Source: CAYVGO01 sp964450725
GTDB taxonomy: Bacteria > Bacteroidota > Bacteroidia > Bacteroidales > UBA932
Assembly: GCA_964450725.1 (NCBI GenBank)
Contig: CAYVGO010000006.1
Coordinates: 1-64,000, forward strand
DNA length: 64,000 nt
Direction of reading: 5' to 3'
The notes beneath the pieces were generated by a model. The model was not told the DNA's origin and searched no databases. It worked only from the letters and a program-made list of their open reading frames with translations. Position 1 is the first letter of the stretch. The number at the start of each line of letters is the position of its first letter. Of this stretch, positions 47,625-56,944 are shown piece by piece. Made by a program: the position numbers and the translations under genes.

Positions 47625-48569
47625 ATGAAAAAAAGGATATTGGTTACCGGCGGTGCAGGATTTATAGGCTCTCATTTATGTGAAAAATTATTATCAGAGG
47701 GGAATGAGGTTATTTGTGTCGATAATTTTTTTACGGGCAGTAAGGAAAATGTCGTACACTTATTAGATAATCCTTATTTCGAACTTGTTCGCCATGATGT
47801 CTGCACACCCTATTTTGCAGAAGTCGATGAAATCTATAATTTGGCATGTCCGGCTTCTCCGATTCATTATAAATACAACGCTATCAAGACAATCAAATGT
47901 TCTGTTATGGGAGCGATGAATATGTTAGGGTTGGCAAAACGTGTAAAAGCTAAAATTCTACAAGCTTCTACCAGTGAAGTGTACGGCGATCCACACCAGC
48001 ACCCACAAACCGAGAGTTACTGGGGAAATGTTAATCCGATTGGCTCACGCTCTTGTTATGACGAAGGAAAGCGATGTGCAGAATCTTTGTTTATGAATTA
48101 CCACATTCAAAACGGCGTAAGAATAAAGATTGTCCGTATTTTTAATACTTACGGACCCAAAATGCACCCCAATGACGGACGGGTGGTCTCTAACTTTATT
48201 GTACAAGCATTATCAGGTAAAGATATTACTATTTACGGCGACGGACAGCAAACTCGGAGTTTTCAGTATGTTGATGACTTGCTGTGCGGATTTGTGAAAA
48301 TGATGAAAACCGATGACAAGGTGATAGGGCCTGTCAATTTAGGGAATCCCGGAGAGTTTACGATTCTGTCTTTAGCCCAAAAAATCATTGACCTTACGGG
48401 AAGTTCTTCCAAATTAATCTTTCTACCCCTCTCAGAAGATGACCCGATTCAACGTAAACCCGATATTACTAAAGCCAAAGAAGTTTTAGATTGGCAACCC
48501 GTAGTGGCCTTAGAAGAAGGATTGCTAAAGACTATTCAATACTTCGATCATTTAAAGAGTAAAATGTAA
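47625..48569 (+). CDS. uxs: UDP-glucuronate decarboxylase (UDP-xylose synthase)
   Basis: The 314-residue short-chain dehydrogenase converts UDP-glucuronate to UDP-xylose for surface glycans. The Rossmann motif VTGGAGFIGSHL starts at residue 7; the catalytic pair is Tyr and Lys in YDEGK, preceded by QASTSEVYGDP. RIFNTYGPKMHPNDGRVVSNF and YGDGQQTRSFQYVDDL are typical of UXS. No UDP-glucose dehydrogenase lies nearby. The gene stands alone after the repeat array. Confidence 0.9.
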   Translation: MKKRILVTGGAGFIGSHLCEKLLSEGNEVICVDNFFTGSKENVVHLLDNPYFELVRHDVCTPYFAEVDEIYNLACPASPIHYKYNAIKTIKCSVMGAMNMLGLAKRVKAKILQASTSEVYGDPHQHPQTESYWGNVNPIGSRSCYDEGKRCAESLFMNYHIQNGVRIKIVRIFNTYGPKMHPNDGRVVSNFIVQALSGKDITIYGDGQQTRSFQYVDDLLCGFVKMMKTDDKVIGPVNLGNPGEFTILSLAQKIIDLTGSSSKLIFLPLSEDDPIQRKPDITKAKEVLDWQPVVALEEGLLKTIQYFDHLKSKM

Positions 48570-48628
48570 AATGAAATACACTCTACTCTTTACTTTCTAC
48601 ATTTTTCATTTTTAATTTCATAATCACT

Positions 48629-49480
48629 ATGTTTGCAAATACTCCTCCTCCCAAAAATTCATCCCCTCAATTTCCAGTTAAAACCCGTAATATTATTATT
48701 TACGTGGGGATAGGTCTCTTTTTACTCATTATTAGTTTTCAAACCTTTAAAATTATCTCACCCGGTGAACGAGCGATTATTTTTCGTAAATATACTTCGG
48801 GATTAGATAAAGAAACTATTTTTGAACCCGGTATGCACATTGTCGCTCCGTTTAATGATTTTATTACTTACATTGTCAGAGAGCAAACCACCGAAGAAAC
48901 GATGGATGTTTTAGATAAAAACGGACTATCTATCAATGTACATGTATCAGTGAGGTTTAATCCTATCTATGACAAAATTCCAGCTCTACACGAACAATTC
49001 GGGGTAGGGTACATTGAAACATTAGTTATACCCGAAATGCGTTCCTGTGCACGAAAAGTGATGGGTAGATTCTCTGCCGAAGAAATCTATTCAACCAAGC
49101 GAAAAGAAGTAGAAGATGCCATCGCTTATGAAACAGAAACTGTATTGGTGAAAAACTATGTTGAAATGAAGGCGCTTTTGATACGGTCTATTAATCTTCC
49201 AGAGCAAATCAAGAATGCAATTGAAAATAAACTCAAACAAGAACAGGAAGCTTTGGCTTATCAATTCAAGTTAGATCGAGAAAAAAGCGAAGCGGAACGT
49301 ATAGGAATTCAAGCTGAAGGTGAAGCTCGCGCCAATGCCATTATCAACGCAAGTTTAACACCGAATCTTTTAAAGATGAGAGGTATTGAAGCTACTTCTC
49401 AATTGTCAAATTCTCCAAATGCAAAAATTATAGTGATTGGCGGAAAAGACGGGCTGCCGTTGATTCTGGGTAATCAATAA
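48629..49480 (+). CDS. Prohibitin-like SPFH-domain protein
   Basis: The 283-residue protein has one N-terminal transmembrane helix (about 22-42) and an SPFH/Band 7 domain (about 43-215, ISPGERAIIFRKY, EPGMHIVAPF, RFSAEEIYSTKR). A charged coiled coil follows (KNAIENKLKQEQEALAYQFKLDREKSEAERIGIQAEGEA). The sequence order is that of prohibitins rather than HflK/HflC or flotillin. Such proteins form ring scaffolds that organise membrane proteases or lipids. The partner is not evident here; lpxK lies 22 bases downstream. Confidence 0.88.
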   Translation: MFANTPPPKNSSPQFPVKTRNIIIYVGIGLFLLIISFQTFKIISPGERAIIFRKYTSGLDKETIFEPGMHIVAPFNDFITYIVREQTTEETMDVLDKNGLSINVHVSVRFNPIYDKIPALHEQFGVGYIETLVIPEMRSCARKVMGRFSAEEIYSTKRKEVEDAIAYETETVLVKNYVEMKALLIRSINLPEQIKNAIENKLKQEQEALAYQFKLDREKSEAERIGIQAEGEARANAIINASLTPNLLKMRGIEATSQLSNSPNAKIIVIGGKDGLPLILGNQ

Positions 49481-49502
49481 GAATACGTAAGGATAACCAC
49501 TC

Positions 49503-50504
49503 ATGAAGTTTTTTCTATTTCTGTTTCTTTATCCTTTCAGTTGCCTTTTCGGATTAATACTCCGCGTGCGTCACTGTTTATATGACAAAAGGTGGATAGA
49601 AGTTTATAATCCAAAAACATTGACCGTTTGTGTCGGAAATCTAAGGGTTGGCGGAACAGGAAAAACGCCTCATGTAGAATACTTTATCAGATATTTTTTT
49701 CAAAAGAATTACAATGTCGCTTTACTATCTCGCGGTTATGGTCGAAAAACTAAAGGATACATTGAAGTCTTGGATTTTGATACTGCTGAAAAAGTCGGAG
49801 ATGAGCCACTGCAAATAAAAAAAAAGTTTCCCAATATTGTAGTTTGCGTTTGTGAGAATCGGAAAAAAGGAATTGATATTATAGAAAAACAGTTTTCACC
49901 CGATGTTATTTTATTGGATGATGCCATGCAACACAGAAAGGTAAAGGCTACAAAAACAGTGCTGTTAACGACATATTCAGACCCATATTTTCAAGATTAT
50001 TTATTGCCATGCGGACGTTTACGAGATGTTCGCAGTCGCAGTAAAGCGGCAGATTATGTTATTGTAACCAAAACACCGAACAATATTTCTAAAGAAAATA
50101 AAACAGCGTTTCAGAGGAAAATAAAACTACAGCCGCATCAATCATTGTTGTTTTCATCTTATAAATATTTACCTCCAAAAAACTTATTGAATGAAGATGT
50201 GGATTGGGAAAAAATATCTACGGCTATTGTTGTAAGTGCTATTGCCGAACCTCATCTTTTTGTGGAAGAAGTCCGTAAAAATTGTATAATCATGCAGACA
50301 ATGACTTTTGCTGACCATCACTCTTTTTCTATTCAAGAAGTAAAAATGTTTGTCAATCTTTTAACCCAACATCAGGATTTGTATTTAATTACTACGGAAA
50401 AAGATGCTCAAAGAGTTCTTTCACATACTTTGGATTGTGATATAAAAAAAAGAATGATTTATTTGCCGATTGAGGTAATAATCGAGAATGGATTTTATAT
50501 TTAA
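49503..50504 (+). CDS. lpxK: Tetraacyldisaccharide 4'-kinase
   Basis: The 333-residue inner-membrane-associated kinase adds the 4'-phosphate in lipid A synthesis. The P-loop lies in CVGNLRVGGTGKTPHVEYF, followed by LSRGYGRKTKGY and VILLDDAMQHRKV, all family signatures. A single N-terminal hydrophobic stretch (about 1-20) anchors it. It confirms a Gram-negative envelope with lipid A. Confidence 0.93.
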   Translation: MKFFLFLFLYPFSCLFGLILRVRHCLYDKRWIEVYNPKTLTVCVGNLRVGGTGKTPHVEYFIRYFFQKNYNVALLSRGYGRKTKGYIEVLDFDTAEKVGDEPLQIKKKFPNIVVCVCENRKKGIDIIEKQFSPDVILLDDAMQHRKVKATKTVLLTTYSDPYFQDYLLPCGRLRDVRSRSKAADYVIVTKTPNNISKENKTAFQRKIKLQPHQSLLFSSYKYLPPKNLLNEDVDWEKISTAIVVSAIAEPHLFVEEVRKNCIIMQTMTFADHHSFSIQEVKMFVNLLTQHQDLYLITTEKDAQRVLSHTLDCDIKKRMIYLPIEVIIENGFYI

Positions 50505-50535
50505 AAATCAGGGTTAATAACAAATTAAATTATAT

Positions 50536-51756
50536 ATGAAGTATATTGTTGTTTTAGGTGATGGTATGGCAGACCATCGTCAAAAGCAGTTGAACAACCA
50601 AACCCCTTTAGAAATTGCCAAAACGCCAATGATTGACAAATTGGCGAAACAAAGTGAAGTAGGATTAGTACACACAGTCCCCAAAGGAATGTCGCCGGGT
50701 AGCGATACTGCCAATTTATCTATTTTAGGTTATGACCCAGCCATTTATTATTCGGGACGCTCTCCTTTGGAAGCCGTAAGCATTCGAGTTCCGCTGGAAA
50801 ATGCCGATATTACTTTTAGAGCCAATTTGGTAACAGTTACGGAAACAAATAGATTGTCTCAATCTACAATGGTTGATCATAGTAGTGGGGAAATTGATAA
50901 TCTTACAGCACAGCGGTTGATTAATGATTTAAAAATACACTTGCAGCAAGAGGGAAATCAGCTCTATTTCGGTCGCAGTTACCGTAATATTTTTTTGATA
51001 AAGAATACAGACGTAGCGTTAACCGACATACACACAACACCTCCGCATGACATCTTAGAAAAACCCGTCATGGACTATTATCCCCAAGGTAAGTATGCCC
51101 ATTTACTTGCTCGATTGATGGAAAAAAGTTATGATTTCTTACGGAATCATCCTCTAAATATTGAACGCAAAGCCAAAGGATTGAATCCGGCAAACAGTTT
51201 GTGGTTTTGGGGAGAAGGACGTAAGCCTAAGTTGAAAAACTTTACAAAAAAATACGGTTTGACCGGAAGTATGGTCTCAGCCGTTGATTTACTGTTCGGA
51301 TTGGGTATTTGTGCCGGGCTTAAACCTTTGGAAGTTGAAGGAGCAACAGGTACATTGCATACAAACTACGCGGGAAAAGTTAAGGCAGCACTTGACGCAT
51401 TGTCTTCAGGAGATGATTTTGTGTATATCCATATTGAAGCACCTGATGAATGCGGACACCGACAAGAGTATGAAAATAAAGTAAAATCTATTGAGTACAT
51501 TGACCAACGTATTATTTTGCCGATTATAGAACATTTTGAAGCAACACAAGAGCCATTTTCATTATTACTCACCCCAGACCATGCCACACCTCTCGAACTT
51601 AGAACCCACACCTCAGAACCGGTACCTTATTTGTTATACAGGAGTACTGAAAAAGTAAAATCTACGGTAAGATATACTGAATTTTACGCAGCAACAACAA
51701 ACCAGGTGATAGAGCAAGGACATTTACTTATGGATAGATTTTTACAGCAATCTTAA
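50536..51756 (+). CDS. ApgM-like phosphotransferase, possible homoserine kinase
   Basis: The 406-residue protein belongs to the archaeal-type cofactor-independent phosphoglycerate mutase family (COG3635). It has an N-terminal metal site (VVLGDGMAD), the phosphoserine region MSPGSDTANLSILGYDP, and C-terminal metal ligands in EAPDECGH and LLTPDHATPLELRTHTSEPVP. Similar genes next to thrC have been linked to the homoserine kinase step in bacteria lacking classical ThrB. Here thrC starts 94 bases downstream and no thrB is seen, so that role is likely. The alternative is interconversion of 3- and 2-phosphoglycerate. Confidence 0.85.
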   Translation: MKYIVVLGDGMADHRQKQLNNQTPLEIAKTPMIDKLAKQSEVGLVHTVPKGMSPGSDTANLSILGYDPAIYYSGRSPLEAVSIRVPLENADITFRANLVTVTETNRLSQSTMVDHSSGEIDNLTAQRLINDLKIHLQQEGNQLYFGRSYRNIFLIKNTDVALTDIHTTPPHDILEKPVMDYYPQGKYAHLLARLMEKSYDFLRNHPLNIERKAKGLNPANSLWFWGEGRKPKLKNFTKKYGLTGSMVSAVDLLFGLGICAGLKPLEVEGATGTLHTNYAGKVKAALDALSSGDDFVYIHIEAPDECGHRQEYENKVKSIEYIDQRIILPIIEHFEATQEPFSLLLTPDHATPLELRTHTSEPVPYLLYRSTEKVKSTVRYTEFYAATTNQVIEQGHLLMDRFLQQS

Positions 51757-51850
51757 ATATAAATCCTCATCACATTTACTTTAATTGTTATTTCATTGAA
51801 GTATTAACCACGGATAATTTTTATCACAATTCTTAAATCAATATTTGACT

Positions 51851-53176
51851 ATGTTATTTGTAAGTACCAAAGACCGCAAACACAGTGTTTCACTACGCCA
51901 AGCAGTATTGTCAGGCATGGCTCCCGACAAAGGACTTTATGTTCCCGTAGAAATTCCGACATTAGATAAAGCATTTCTCAACAATCTTTCTCAAAAATCT
52001 TTTGAAGAGATTGCCTTTGCCATGAGTTATCCTTACCTGAAAGGTGAGTTTTCAGAAACACAAACTCAGGAAATGATTCACGCTGCTCTTAACTTTCCGA
52101 TTCCGTTATTCCAGATTACAGAAAATCTTGCAGGGTTACAATTATATCATGGACCTACCTTGGCATTTAAAGATGTAGGAGCACGCTTTTTAGCACAACT
52201 CGTACAACAATTTATTAAAAATAATAATAAAACGGCTACTGTATTAGTTGCCACATCAGGCGATACGGGTGGAGCTGTTGCTGCCGGATTTTACGGATTG
52301 GAAGGCATTGATGTTTGTGTACTTTATCCCAAAGGGTTGGTTTCTCCAATGCAAGAAAAACAATTCGCAACCTTAGGAAAAAATATTACGGCGATTGCCA
52401 TTGATGGAACTTTTGACGATTGTCAAAGATTGGTTAAAGAAGCCTTCGGCGACAAAGAATTAACTGAAAAAAAACAGTTACTGTCAGCCAATTCCATTAA
52501 TATCGGAAGGCTGATTCCTCAAATGATTTATTACGGTTGGGGAGTGGCGCAAACTGCAGAAACTCATAAGGAAAATATATTTGTAGTACCCAGTGGAAAC
52601 TATGGAAACTTAACAGCCGGCGTGTATGCTCAAAAAATGGGTATTCCGATTCAACAATTTATTGCCGCCGGTATTCGTAGCGATGCGGTATGTAAATACC
52701 TTAAAACCGGAAAATTTGAACCTGTGGTAGCCGCAGAAACTATGGCAACGGCAATGGCTGTAGGATTTCCAAATAACTTTGAGCGGTTACAGTATCTTTA
52801 TGATAATAATCTTGAATTAATGAAGGATAGTATTGAACCTTATCCTAATACAGATGCCGATGCACAACAAGGTATGAAAGATTGTTACAATAAGTATCAT
52901 TACGTTTTAGATCCTCACAGCAGTATGAGTTATACGGCGGCAACACAATATATTACCCGACATTCCGATAAAAATAATACTCAGTATATATTTTTAGAAA
53001 CAGCACATGCGTTGAAGTTTGAAGAAATTATGACCGAATTAATACCCGGTTTTGAACAACATGTTGATTCCAATTTACTATCCTTAGTCAGAGGAATGGA
53101 AAATCGTCAGGTACTTTCGATTCCCATGAAAAACAATTATGGTGAATTGAAAAACTTTCTCTCTGCTCATTCTTAA
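51851..53176 (+). CDS. thrC: Threonine synthase
   Basis: The 441-residue PLP enzyme converts O-phosphohomoserine to threonine. The PLP lysine is Lys107 in PTLAFKDVGARF, and the phosphate-binding and substrate motifs VATSGDTGGAVAAGF and VPSGNYGNLTAG are present. I start it at ATG 51851 (MLFVSTKDRKH); a TTG two codons upstream is less likely. It forms a functional pair with the ApgM-like gene upstream. Confidence 0.95.
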   Translation: MLFVSTKDRKHSVSLRQAVLSGMAPDKGLYVPVEIPTLDKAFLNNLSQKSFEEIAFAMSYPYLKGEFSETQTQEMIHAALNFPIPLFQITENLAGLQLYHGPTLAFKDVGARFLAQLVQQFIKNNNKTATVLVATSGDTGGAVAAGFYGLEGIDVCVLYPKGLVSPMQEKQFATLGKNITAIAIDGTFDDCQRLVKEAFGDKELTEKKQLLSANSINIGRLIPQMIYYGWGVAQTAETHKENIFVVPSGNYGNLTAGVYAQKMGIPIQQFIAAGIRSDAVCKYLKTGKFEPVVAAETMATAMAVGFPNNFERLQYLYDNNLELMKDSIEPYPNTDADAQQGMKDCYNKYHYVLDPHSSMSYTAATQYITRHSDKNNTQYIFLETAHALKFEEIMTELIPGFEQHVDSNLLSLVRGMENRQVLSIPMKNNYGELKNFLSAHS

Positions 53177-53191
53177 AAAAAATTAATTAGG

Positions 53192-53221
53192 TTGCAAGTC
53201 AAGTAATTTTACGTACCTTTA
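53192..53221 (+). promoter_or_regulatory. Possible promoter of the EF-G paralogue
   Basis: TTG at 53192-53194, a 19-bp spacer and TACCTTTA at 53214-53221 fit the Bacteroidetes promoter with one mismatch in the last base of the -7 element. It lies 49 bases before the start codon. Confidence 0.4.
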
Positions 53222-53270
53222 ACTTATAATTTTTTACATTTCATCTTTCACTCTTAAAAACTTTAATTAT

Positions 53271-55427
53271 ATGAACAGTTATCCTACAGAAAAAATCCGT
53301 AATATTGTTTTATTGGGAAATGCAGGTAGTGGTAAAACAACGCTATCTGAAACTATGCTATTTGAAGGGAAAGTGATTGACCGCAGAGGTACGATTGAAA
53401 ATAAAAATACAGTATCTGATAATAGTGAAGTAGAACATATCTACCAACGTTCAATTTATTCGACGATTTTATATACTGAGTTTATGGAACGTAAACTCAA
53501 TTTTATAGATCCTTCAGGATCTGATGATTTTTCAGGAAGTCTGTTTCCGGCATTTAAAGTTTGTGATACTGGAGTAATGTTAATCAATGCCCAAAATGGA
53601 GTTGAAGTAGGAACGCAAATACAGTTGCGCTATGCAGAAAGTCATCGTAAACCGGTTATTTTTGCCATCAATCAATTAGATCACGAAAAAGCAGATTACG
53701 ATGCTGCGATACAATCTATCAAAGAAACATTAGGAAATCGAGTAGCCATTGTACAATATCCTGTAGGTCTTGGTAAATCTTTAGAAGGATTTATTGATGT
53801 TTTAAAAATGAAAATGTATAAATTCAAGGGAGACAATGGAGAAAGAGAGGAGTTACCCATTCCTGACAGTGAAATGGAAAAAGCAGTAGAATACAATCGC
53901 CAGTTGGTCGAAACATCTGCAGAACATGATGATGCTTTGATGGAATTATTCTTTGAAAAGGGTACTTTAGATGAAGAGGAAATTCGCCGTGGACTCCGTG
54001 CCGGATTAAAAGCACAACAAGTATTTCCTGTCTTTTGTTTATCCGCCAAACGCAATATTGGAACTAAGCGATTGATGGAATTTATAATCAATGTAGCCCC
54101 GTCTCCGGAGAAAGCACGAGAATATAAAACCGTAAAAGACGAAATAATACCTTGTGACAGTAATGCAGCCACTTCAATTTTTATTTTTAAATCATCTATA
54201 GAGCAACATTTGGGAGAAGTAAGTTATTTTAGAGTAATGAGTGGAACACTTGCAGAAGGAATGGACTTGGTGAATGCAGCCACCGGAGATAAGGAGCGAT
54301 TATCTCAAATCTATGCCGTCGCAGGAAAAAATAGGGTAAAAGTAGCAAGTTTATCAGCCGGAGACATCGGATGTACGGTAAAACTGAAATCGGCACGCAT
54401 GAACCAAACCATGAATGCACAAGGTAAAGATTGGGTATTCTACCCTGTCAAATTTCCTGATCCAAAATTTCGTACCGCCATTAAAGCCAAAAACTCTGCT
54501 GATGATGAAAGATTGGGAGAATTACTCAATAAAGCCCATTTTGAAGATCCGAGTGTTATTGTAGAATATTCTAAAGAATTAAAACAAACGATTATATGCG
54601 GACAAGGTGAACACCACTTAAATATTTTAAAATGGTCATTAGAGCATCTACATAAATTACCTGTGGAATTTGTAGTACCGAAGATTCCTTATCGTGAAAC
54701 TATTACAAAAACTGCACAAGCAGACTATCGACACAAAAAACAATCTGGAGGTGCGGGACAATTCGGTGAAGTGCACTTATTGATAGAACCATATATAGAA
54801 CGTACAGAAGAACCAAAAAGTATTAAGGCCAATGGACAAGAATACAACATTAGTATTCGGGGAAAAGAAGAATATAAGTTGGAGTGGGGGGGGAAGTTGA
54901 TTTTTTATAACTGTATTGTTGGGGGAGTTATTGATGCACGTTTTTTACCGGCCATTGTAAAAGGAATTATGGAAAAAATGGAAGAAGGACCATTGACCGG
55001 ATCTTATGCCCGCGATATTAGAGTGTATTGTTATGACGGAAAAATGCACCCGGTGGATTCTAATGAAATTTCATTCAAATTGGCAGGACGTAATGCTTTT
55101 AAAGATGCTTTCAAAAAAGCAGGACCTAAATTGATGGAACCTATATATGCAGTAGAAGTATTGACTCCTTCAGACTGTATGGGAGATGTTATGAGCGATT
55201 TGCAAAATCGTAGAGCCATTATTATGGGAATGGAAAATGAAAAAGGTTTTGAAGTCGTAAAAGCCCGTGTTCCTTTGTCTGAACTATATCGATACAGTAC
55301 AACTTTAGGTTCCTTAAGTTCAGGAAGAGCAACTTATACCATGACATTTTTAGAATACCAACAAACGCCTGCCGAGATTCAGGAAAAACTGTTGAAAGAA
55401 TACGAAGCACAAGAGAAAGAAGAATAA
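53271..55427 (+). CDS. Elongation factor G paralogue with a degenerate GTPase site (EF-G2 type)
   Basis: The 718-residue protein has the five-domain EF-G layout: G domain (about 9-280), domain II, III, IV (TGSYARDIRVYCYDGKMHPVD) and V. The P-loop is kept (GNAGSGKTT, 16-24). The switch II DTPGHVDF is replaced by D-P-S-G-S-D-D-F (80-87), so the catalytic His is Ser84. Switch I RGITI reads R-S-I-Y-S, and NKxD is NQLD (134-137). This matches the second EF-G of Bacteroides, reported to support translation without GTP hydrolysis. It probably acts in starvation or slow growth. The housekeeping fusA must lie elsewhere. Confidence 0.88.
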   Translation: MNSYPTEKIRNIVLLGNAGSGKTTLSETMLFEGKVIDRRGTIENKNTVSDNSEVEHIYQRSIYSTILYTEFMERKLNFIDPSGSDDFSGSLFPAFKVCDTGVMLINAQNGVEVGTQIQLRYAESHRKPVIFAINQLDHEKADYDAAIQSIKETLGNRVAIVQYPVGLGKSLEGFIDVLKMKMYKFKGDNGEREELPIPDSEMEKAVEYNRQLVETSAEHDDALMELFFEKGTLDEEEIRRGLRAGLKAQQVFPVFCLSAKRNIGTKRLMEFIINVAPSPEKAREYKTVKDEIIPCDSNAATSIFIFKSSIEQHLGEVSYFRVMSGTLAEGMDLVNAATGDKERLSQIYAVAGKNRVKVASLSAGDIGCTVKLKSARMNQTMNAQGKDWVFYPVKFPDPKFRTAIKAKNSADDERLGELLNKAHFEDPSVIVEYSKELKQTIICGQGEHHLNILKWSLEHLHKLPVEFVVPKIPYRETITKTAQADYRHKKQSGGAGQFGEVHLLIEPYIERTEEPKSIKANGQEYNISIRGKEEYKLEWGGKLIFYNCIVGGVIDARFLPAIVKGIMEKMEEGPLTGSYARDIRVYCYDGKMHPVDSNEISFKLAGRNAFKDAFKKAGPKLMEPIYAVEVLTPSDCMGDVMSDLQNRRAIIMGMENEKGFEVVKARVPLSELYRYSTTLGSLSSGRATYTMTFLEYQQTPAEIQEKLLKEYEAQEKEE

Positions 55428-55443
55428 AATTTATATTAAATTG

Positions 55444-55492
55444 ATTTCGGTTGTAACTTTTAAAAGAGTGGCAACCGAAATTTGTTGTTTTT
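55444..55492 (+). terminator. Terminator after the EF-G paralogue
   Basis: A perfect 10-bp stem pairs 55444-55453 with 55472-55481 (arm ATTTCGGTTG), with an 18-base loop that itself contains CTTTTAAAAG. A T-rich tail runs to 55492. The next gene starts six bases later, so the signal separates the two transcripts or attenuates read-through. Confidence 0.8.
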
Positions 55493-55497
55493 GGATT

Positions 55498-56211
55498 ATG
55501 CGGTATAAAAAAATGCTCGGTCATTTTTATTTTTGGTTATTAACACGTCGTTATCAGGTAACACAAAAAGGATTTACTCCTAAAAGTCCTGATAAAGTTC
55601 GTATTTATCTCCCTAATCACCAAGCAATTGTTGATCCTCAACTTTTAGTAGCCTTTATACATTTACATCACAATGTTTCTCCCATTGTTGCTGAAGAGTA
55701 CTATAGAACACCCTTACTTAAAAATTTATTTCAGTTGCTTGAAGCCATTCCTGTGAAAGAACCATCAATCAAAAATCGGGATATTACATCGGTTGATATG
55801 ATGTATGAATCAATTTTTAAAGCACTGGAACATAAAAAAAGTTTAATGATTTATCCGGCAGGACAAATTTCCAAAACTCCTCAAGAATTTTTAGGTAACA
55901 AACAAGCGGCCTGGAAAATTATAGGAACGTTGGCAGAGCGTCAAGTTTTGGGAACTCAAATCGAAATTATCGGAGTTAGAATTAACGGTTTTTGGGGAAG
56001 TATATGGTCTAAAGCAAAAAACGGAAAAACACCACCTTTTTTTCTTACATTTTTAAAATCAATAGGACTTATGTTTTTTTATATTTGGTCATTTTTACCA
56101 AAGCGTAAAATTAGTTTTACATTTGAAAATGTGACTGAGTTGATGATTCAATCTGCAACTTTATCCAAAAGAGAATTTAATATGAAGTTAGAATCTTTTT
56201 ATAACCAATAA
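55498..56211 (+). CDS. PlsC-like lysophospholipid acyltransferase
   Basis: The 237-residue protein has the acyltransferase HX4D motif in NHQAIVDPQLL (around residue 38) and a later glycerophosphate-binding block YPAGQIS. A hydrophobic helix near the C-terminus (SIGLMFFYIWSFLP) suggests membrane association. It likely acylates a lysophospholipid or related acceptor. A longer frame starting at TTG 55441 runs through the terminator hairpin, so I chose ATG 55498. ftsE follows 37 bases downstream. Confidence 0.8.
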   Translation: MRYKKMLGHFYFWLLTRRYQVTQKGFTPKSPDKVRIYLPNHQAIVDPQLLVAFIHLHHNVSPIVAEEYYRTPLLKNLFQLLEAIPVKEPSIKNRDITSVDMMYESIFKALEHKKSLMIYPAGQISKTPQEFLGNKQAAWKIIGTLAERQVLGTQIEIIGVRINGFWGSIWSKAKNGKTPPFFLTFLKSIGLMFFYIWSFLPKRKISFTFENVTELMIQSATLSKREFNMKLESFYNQ

Positions 56212-56248
56212 CGATAGGTCCTAACAACCAATAGATATTTTATTACTT

Positions 56249-56944
56249 ATGTCGTCAAGCATTATTGTACAATTGGAAAATGCCTCTATTTTTCAATCCA
56301 AGCATTTAGTTTTATCTAACATTTCTTTCCGGTTATTTTCCGGAGAATTTGTGTACCTTACAGGAAAAGTAGGTACAGGCAAAACCAGTATTATCAAAAC
56401 ATTAGATGCCGAAATTCCTTTACTTGCAGGTGCGGGCTACTCTTGCGGTTTCTACTTACATAAACTCAGAGAAACGGATATACCTATTTTACGTCGCAGA
56501 ATTGGTGTTGTTTTTCAAGATTTTCAACTCTTGACTGATAGATCAATTTTTGATAACTTATTATTTGTACTGGAGGCTACAGGGTGGAAGGGTAAAGCCA
56601 TAAGGAAAGAGAGGGTTGAATATGTGTTGGAGCAAGTAGGGATGCAGAACAAGGCATTTCAAATGCCTCATCAACTTTCAGGAGGAGAACAACAGCGGGT
56701 GGCAATAGCCAGAGCATTACTCAACAATCCACCTTTGATTCTTGCTGATGAACCTACAGGAAATTTAGATCCTGATACCTCAGAAGGAATTTTGGAACTT
56801 CTATTAAACATCCAACAGCAAGGAAGTACTGTATTGATGGCCACACATAATTATTCCTTACTCAAAAAATACCCCAAAAGAGTAATTCGCTGTAATGCTA
56901 ACGGAATTGAAGAATTACCTCCTGAACGCATTATTCTGGAGTAG
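56249..56944 (+). CDS. ftsE: Cell-division ABC transporter ATPase FtsE
   Basis: The 231-residue ATPase has Walker A GKVGTGKTS (about residues 38-46), signature LSGGEQQRVAIARALL, Walker B LILADEPTGNLD and the H-loop in MATHN. FtsE with FtsX activates septal peptidoglycan hydrolases. The variant Walker A with V-G-T is common in Bacteroidota FtsE. No ftsX lies next to it, so the partner is elsewhere. A lipoprotein-exporter (LolD) role is the main alternative. It converges on rsmA with a 14-base overlap. Confidence 0.82.
   Translation: MSSSIIVQLENASIFQSKHLVLSNISFRLFSGEFVYLTGKVGTGKTSIIKTLDAEIPLLAGAGYSCGFYLHKLRETDIPILRRRIGVVFQDFQLLTDRSIFDNLLFVLEATGWKGKAIRKERVEYVLEQVGMQNKAFQMPHQLSGGEQQRVAIARALLNNPPLILADEPTGNLDPDTSEGILELLLNIQQQGSTVLMATHNYSLLKKYPKRVIRCNANGIEELPPERIILE

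Noticed and set aside
53696..54172. 158-codon frame opposite the EF-G paralogue
   Set aside because: It is the antisense shadow of a conserved coding region, with no promoter or match.
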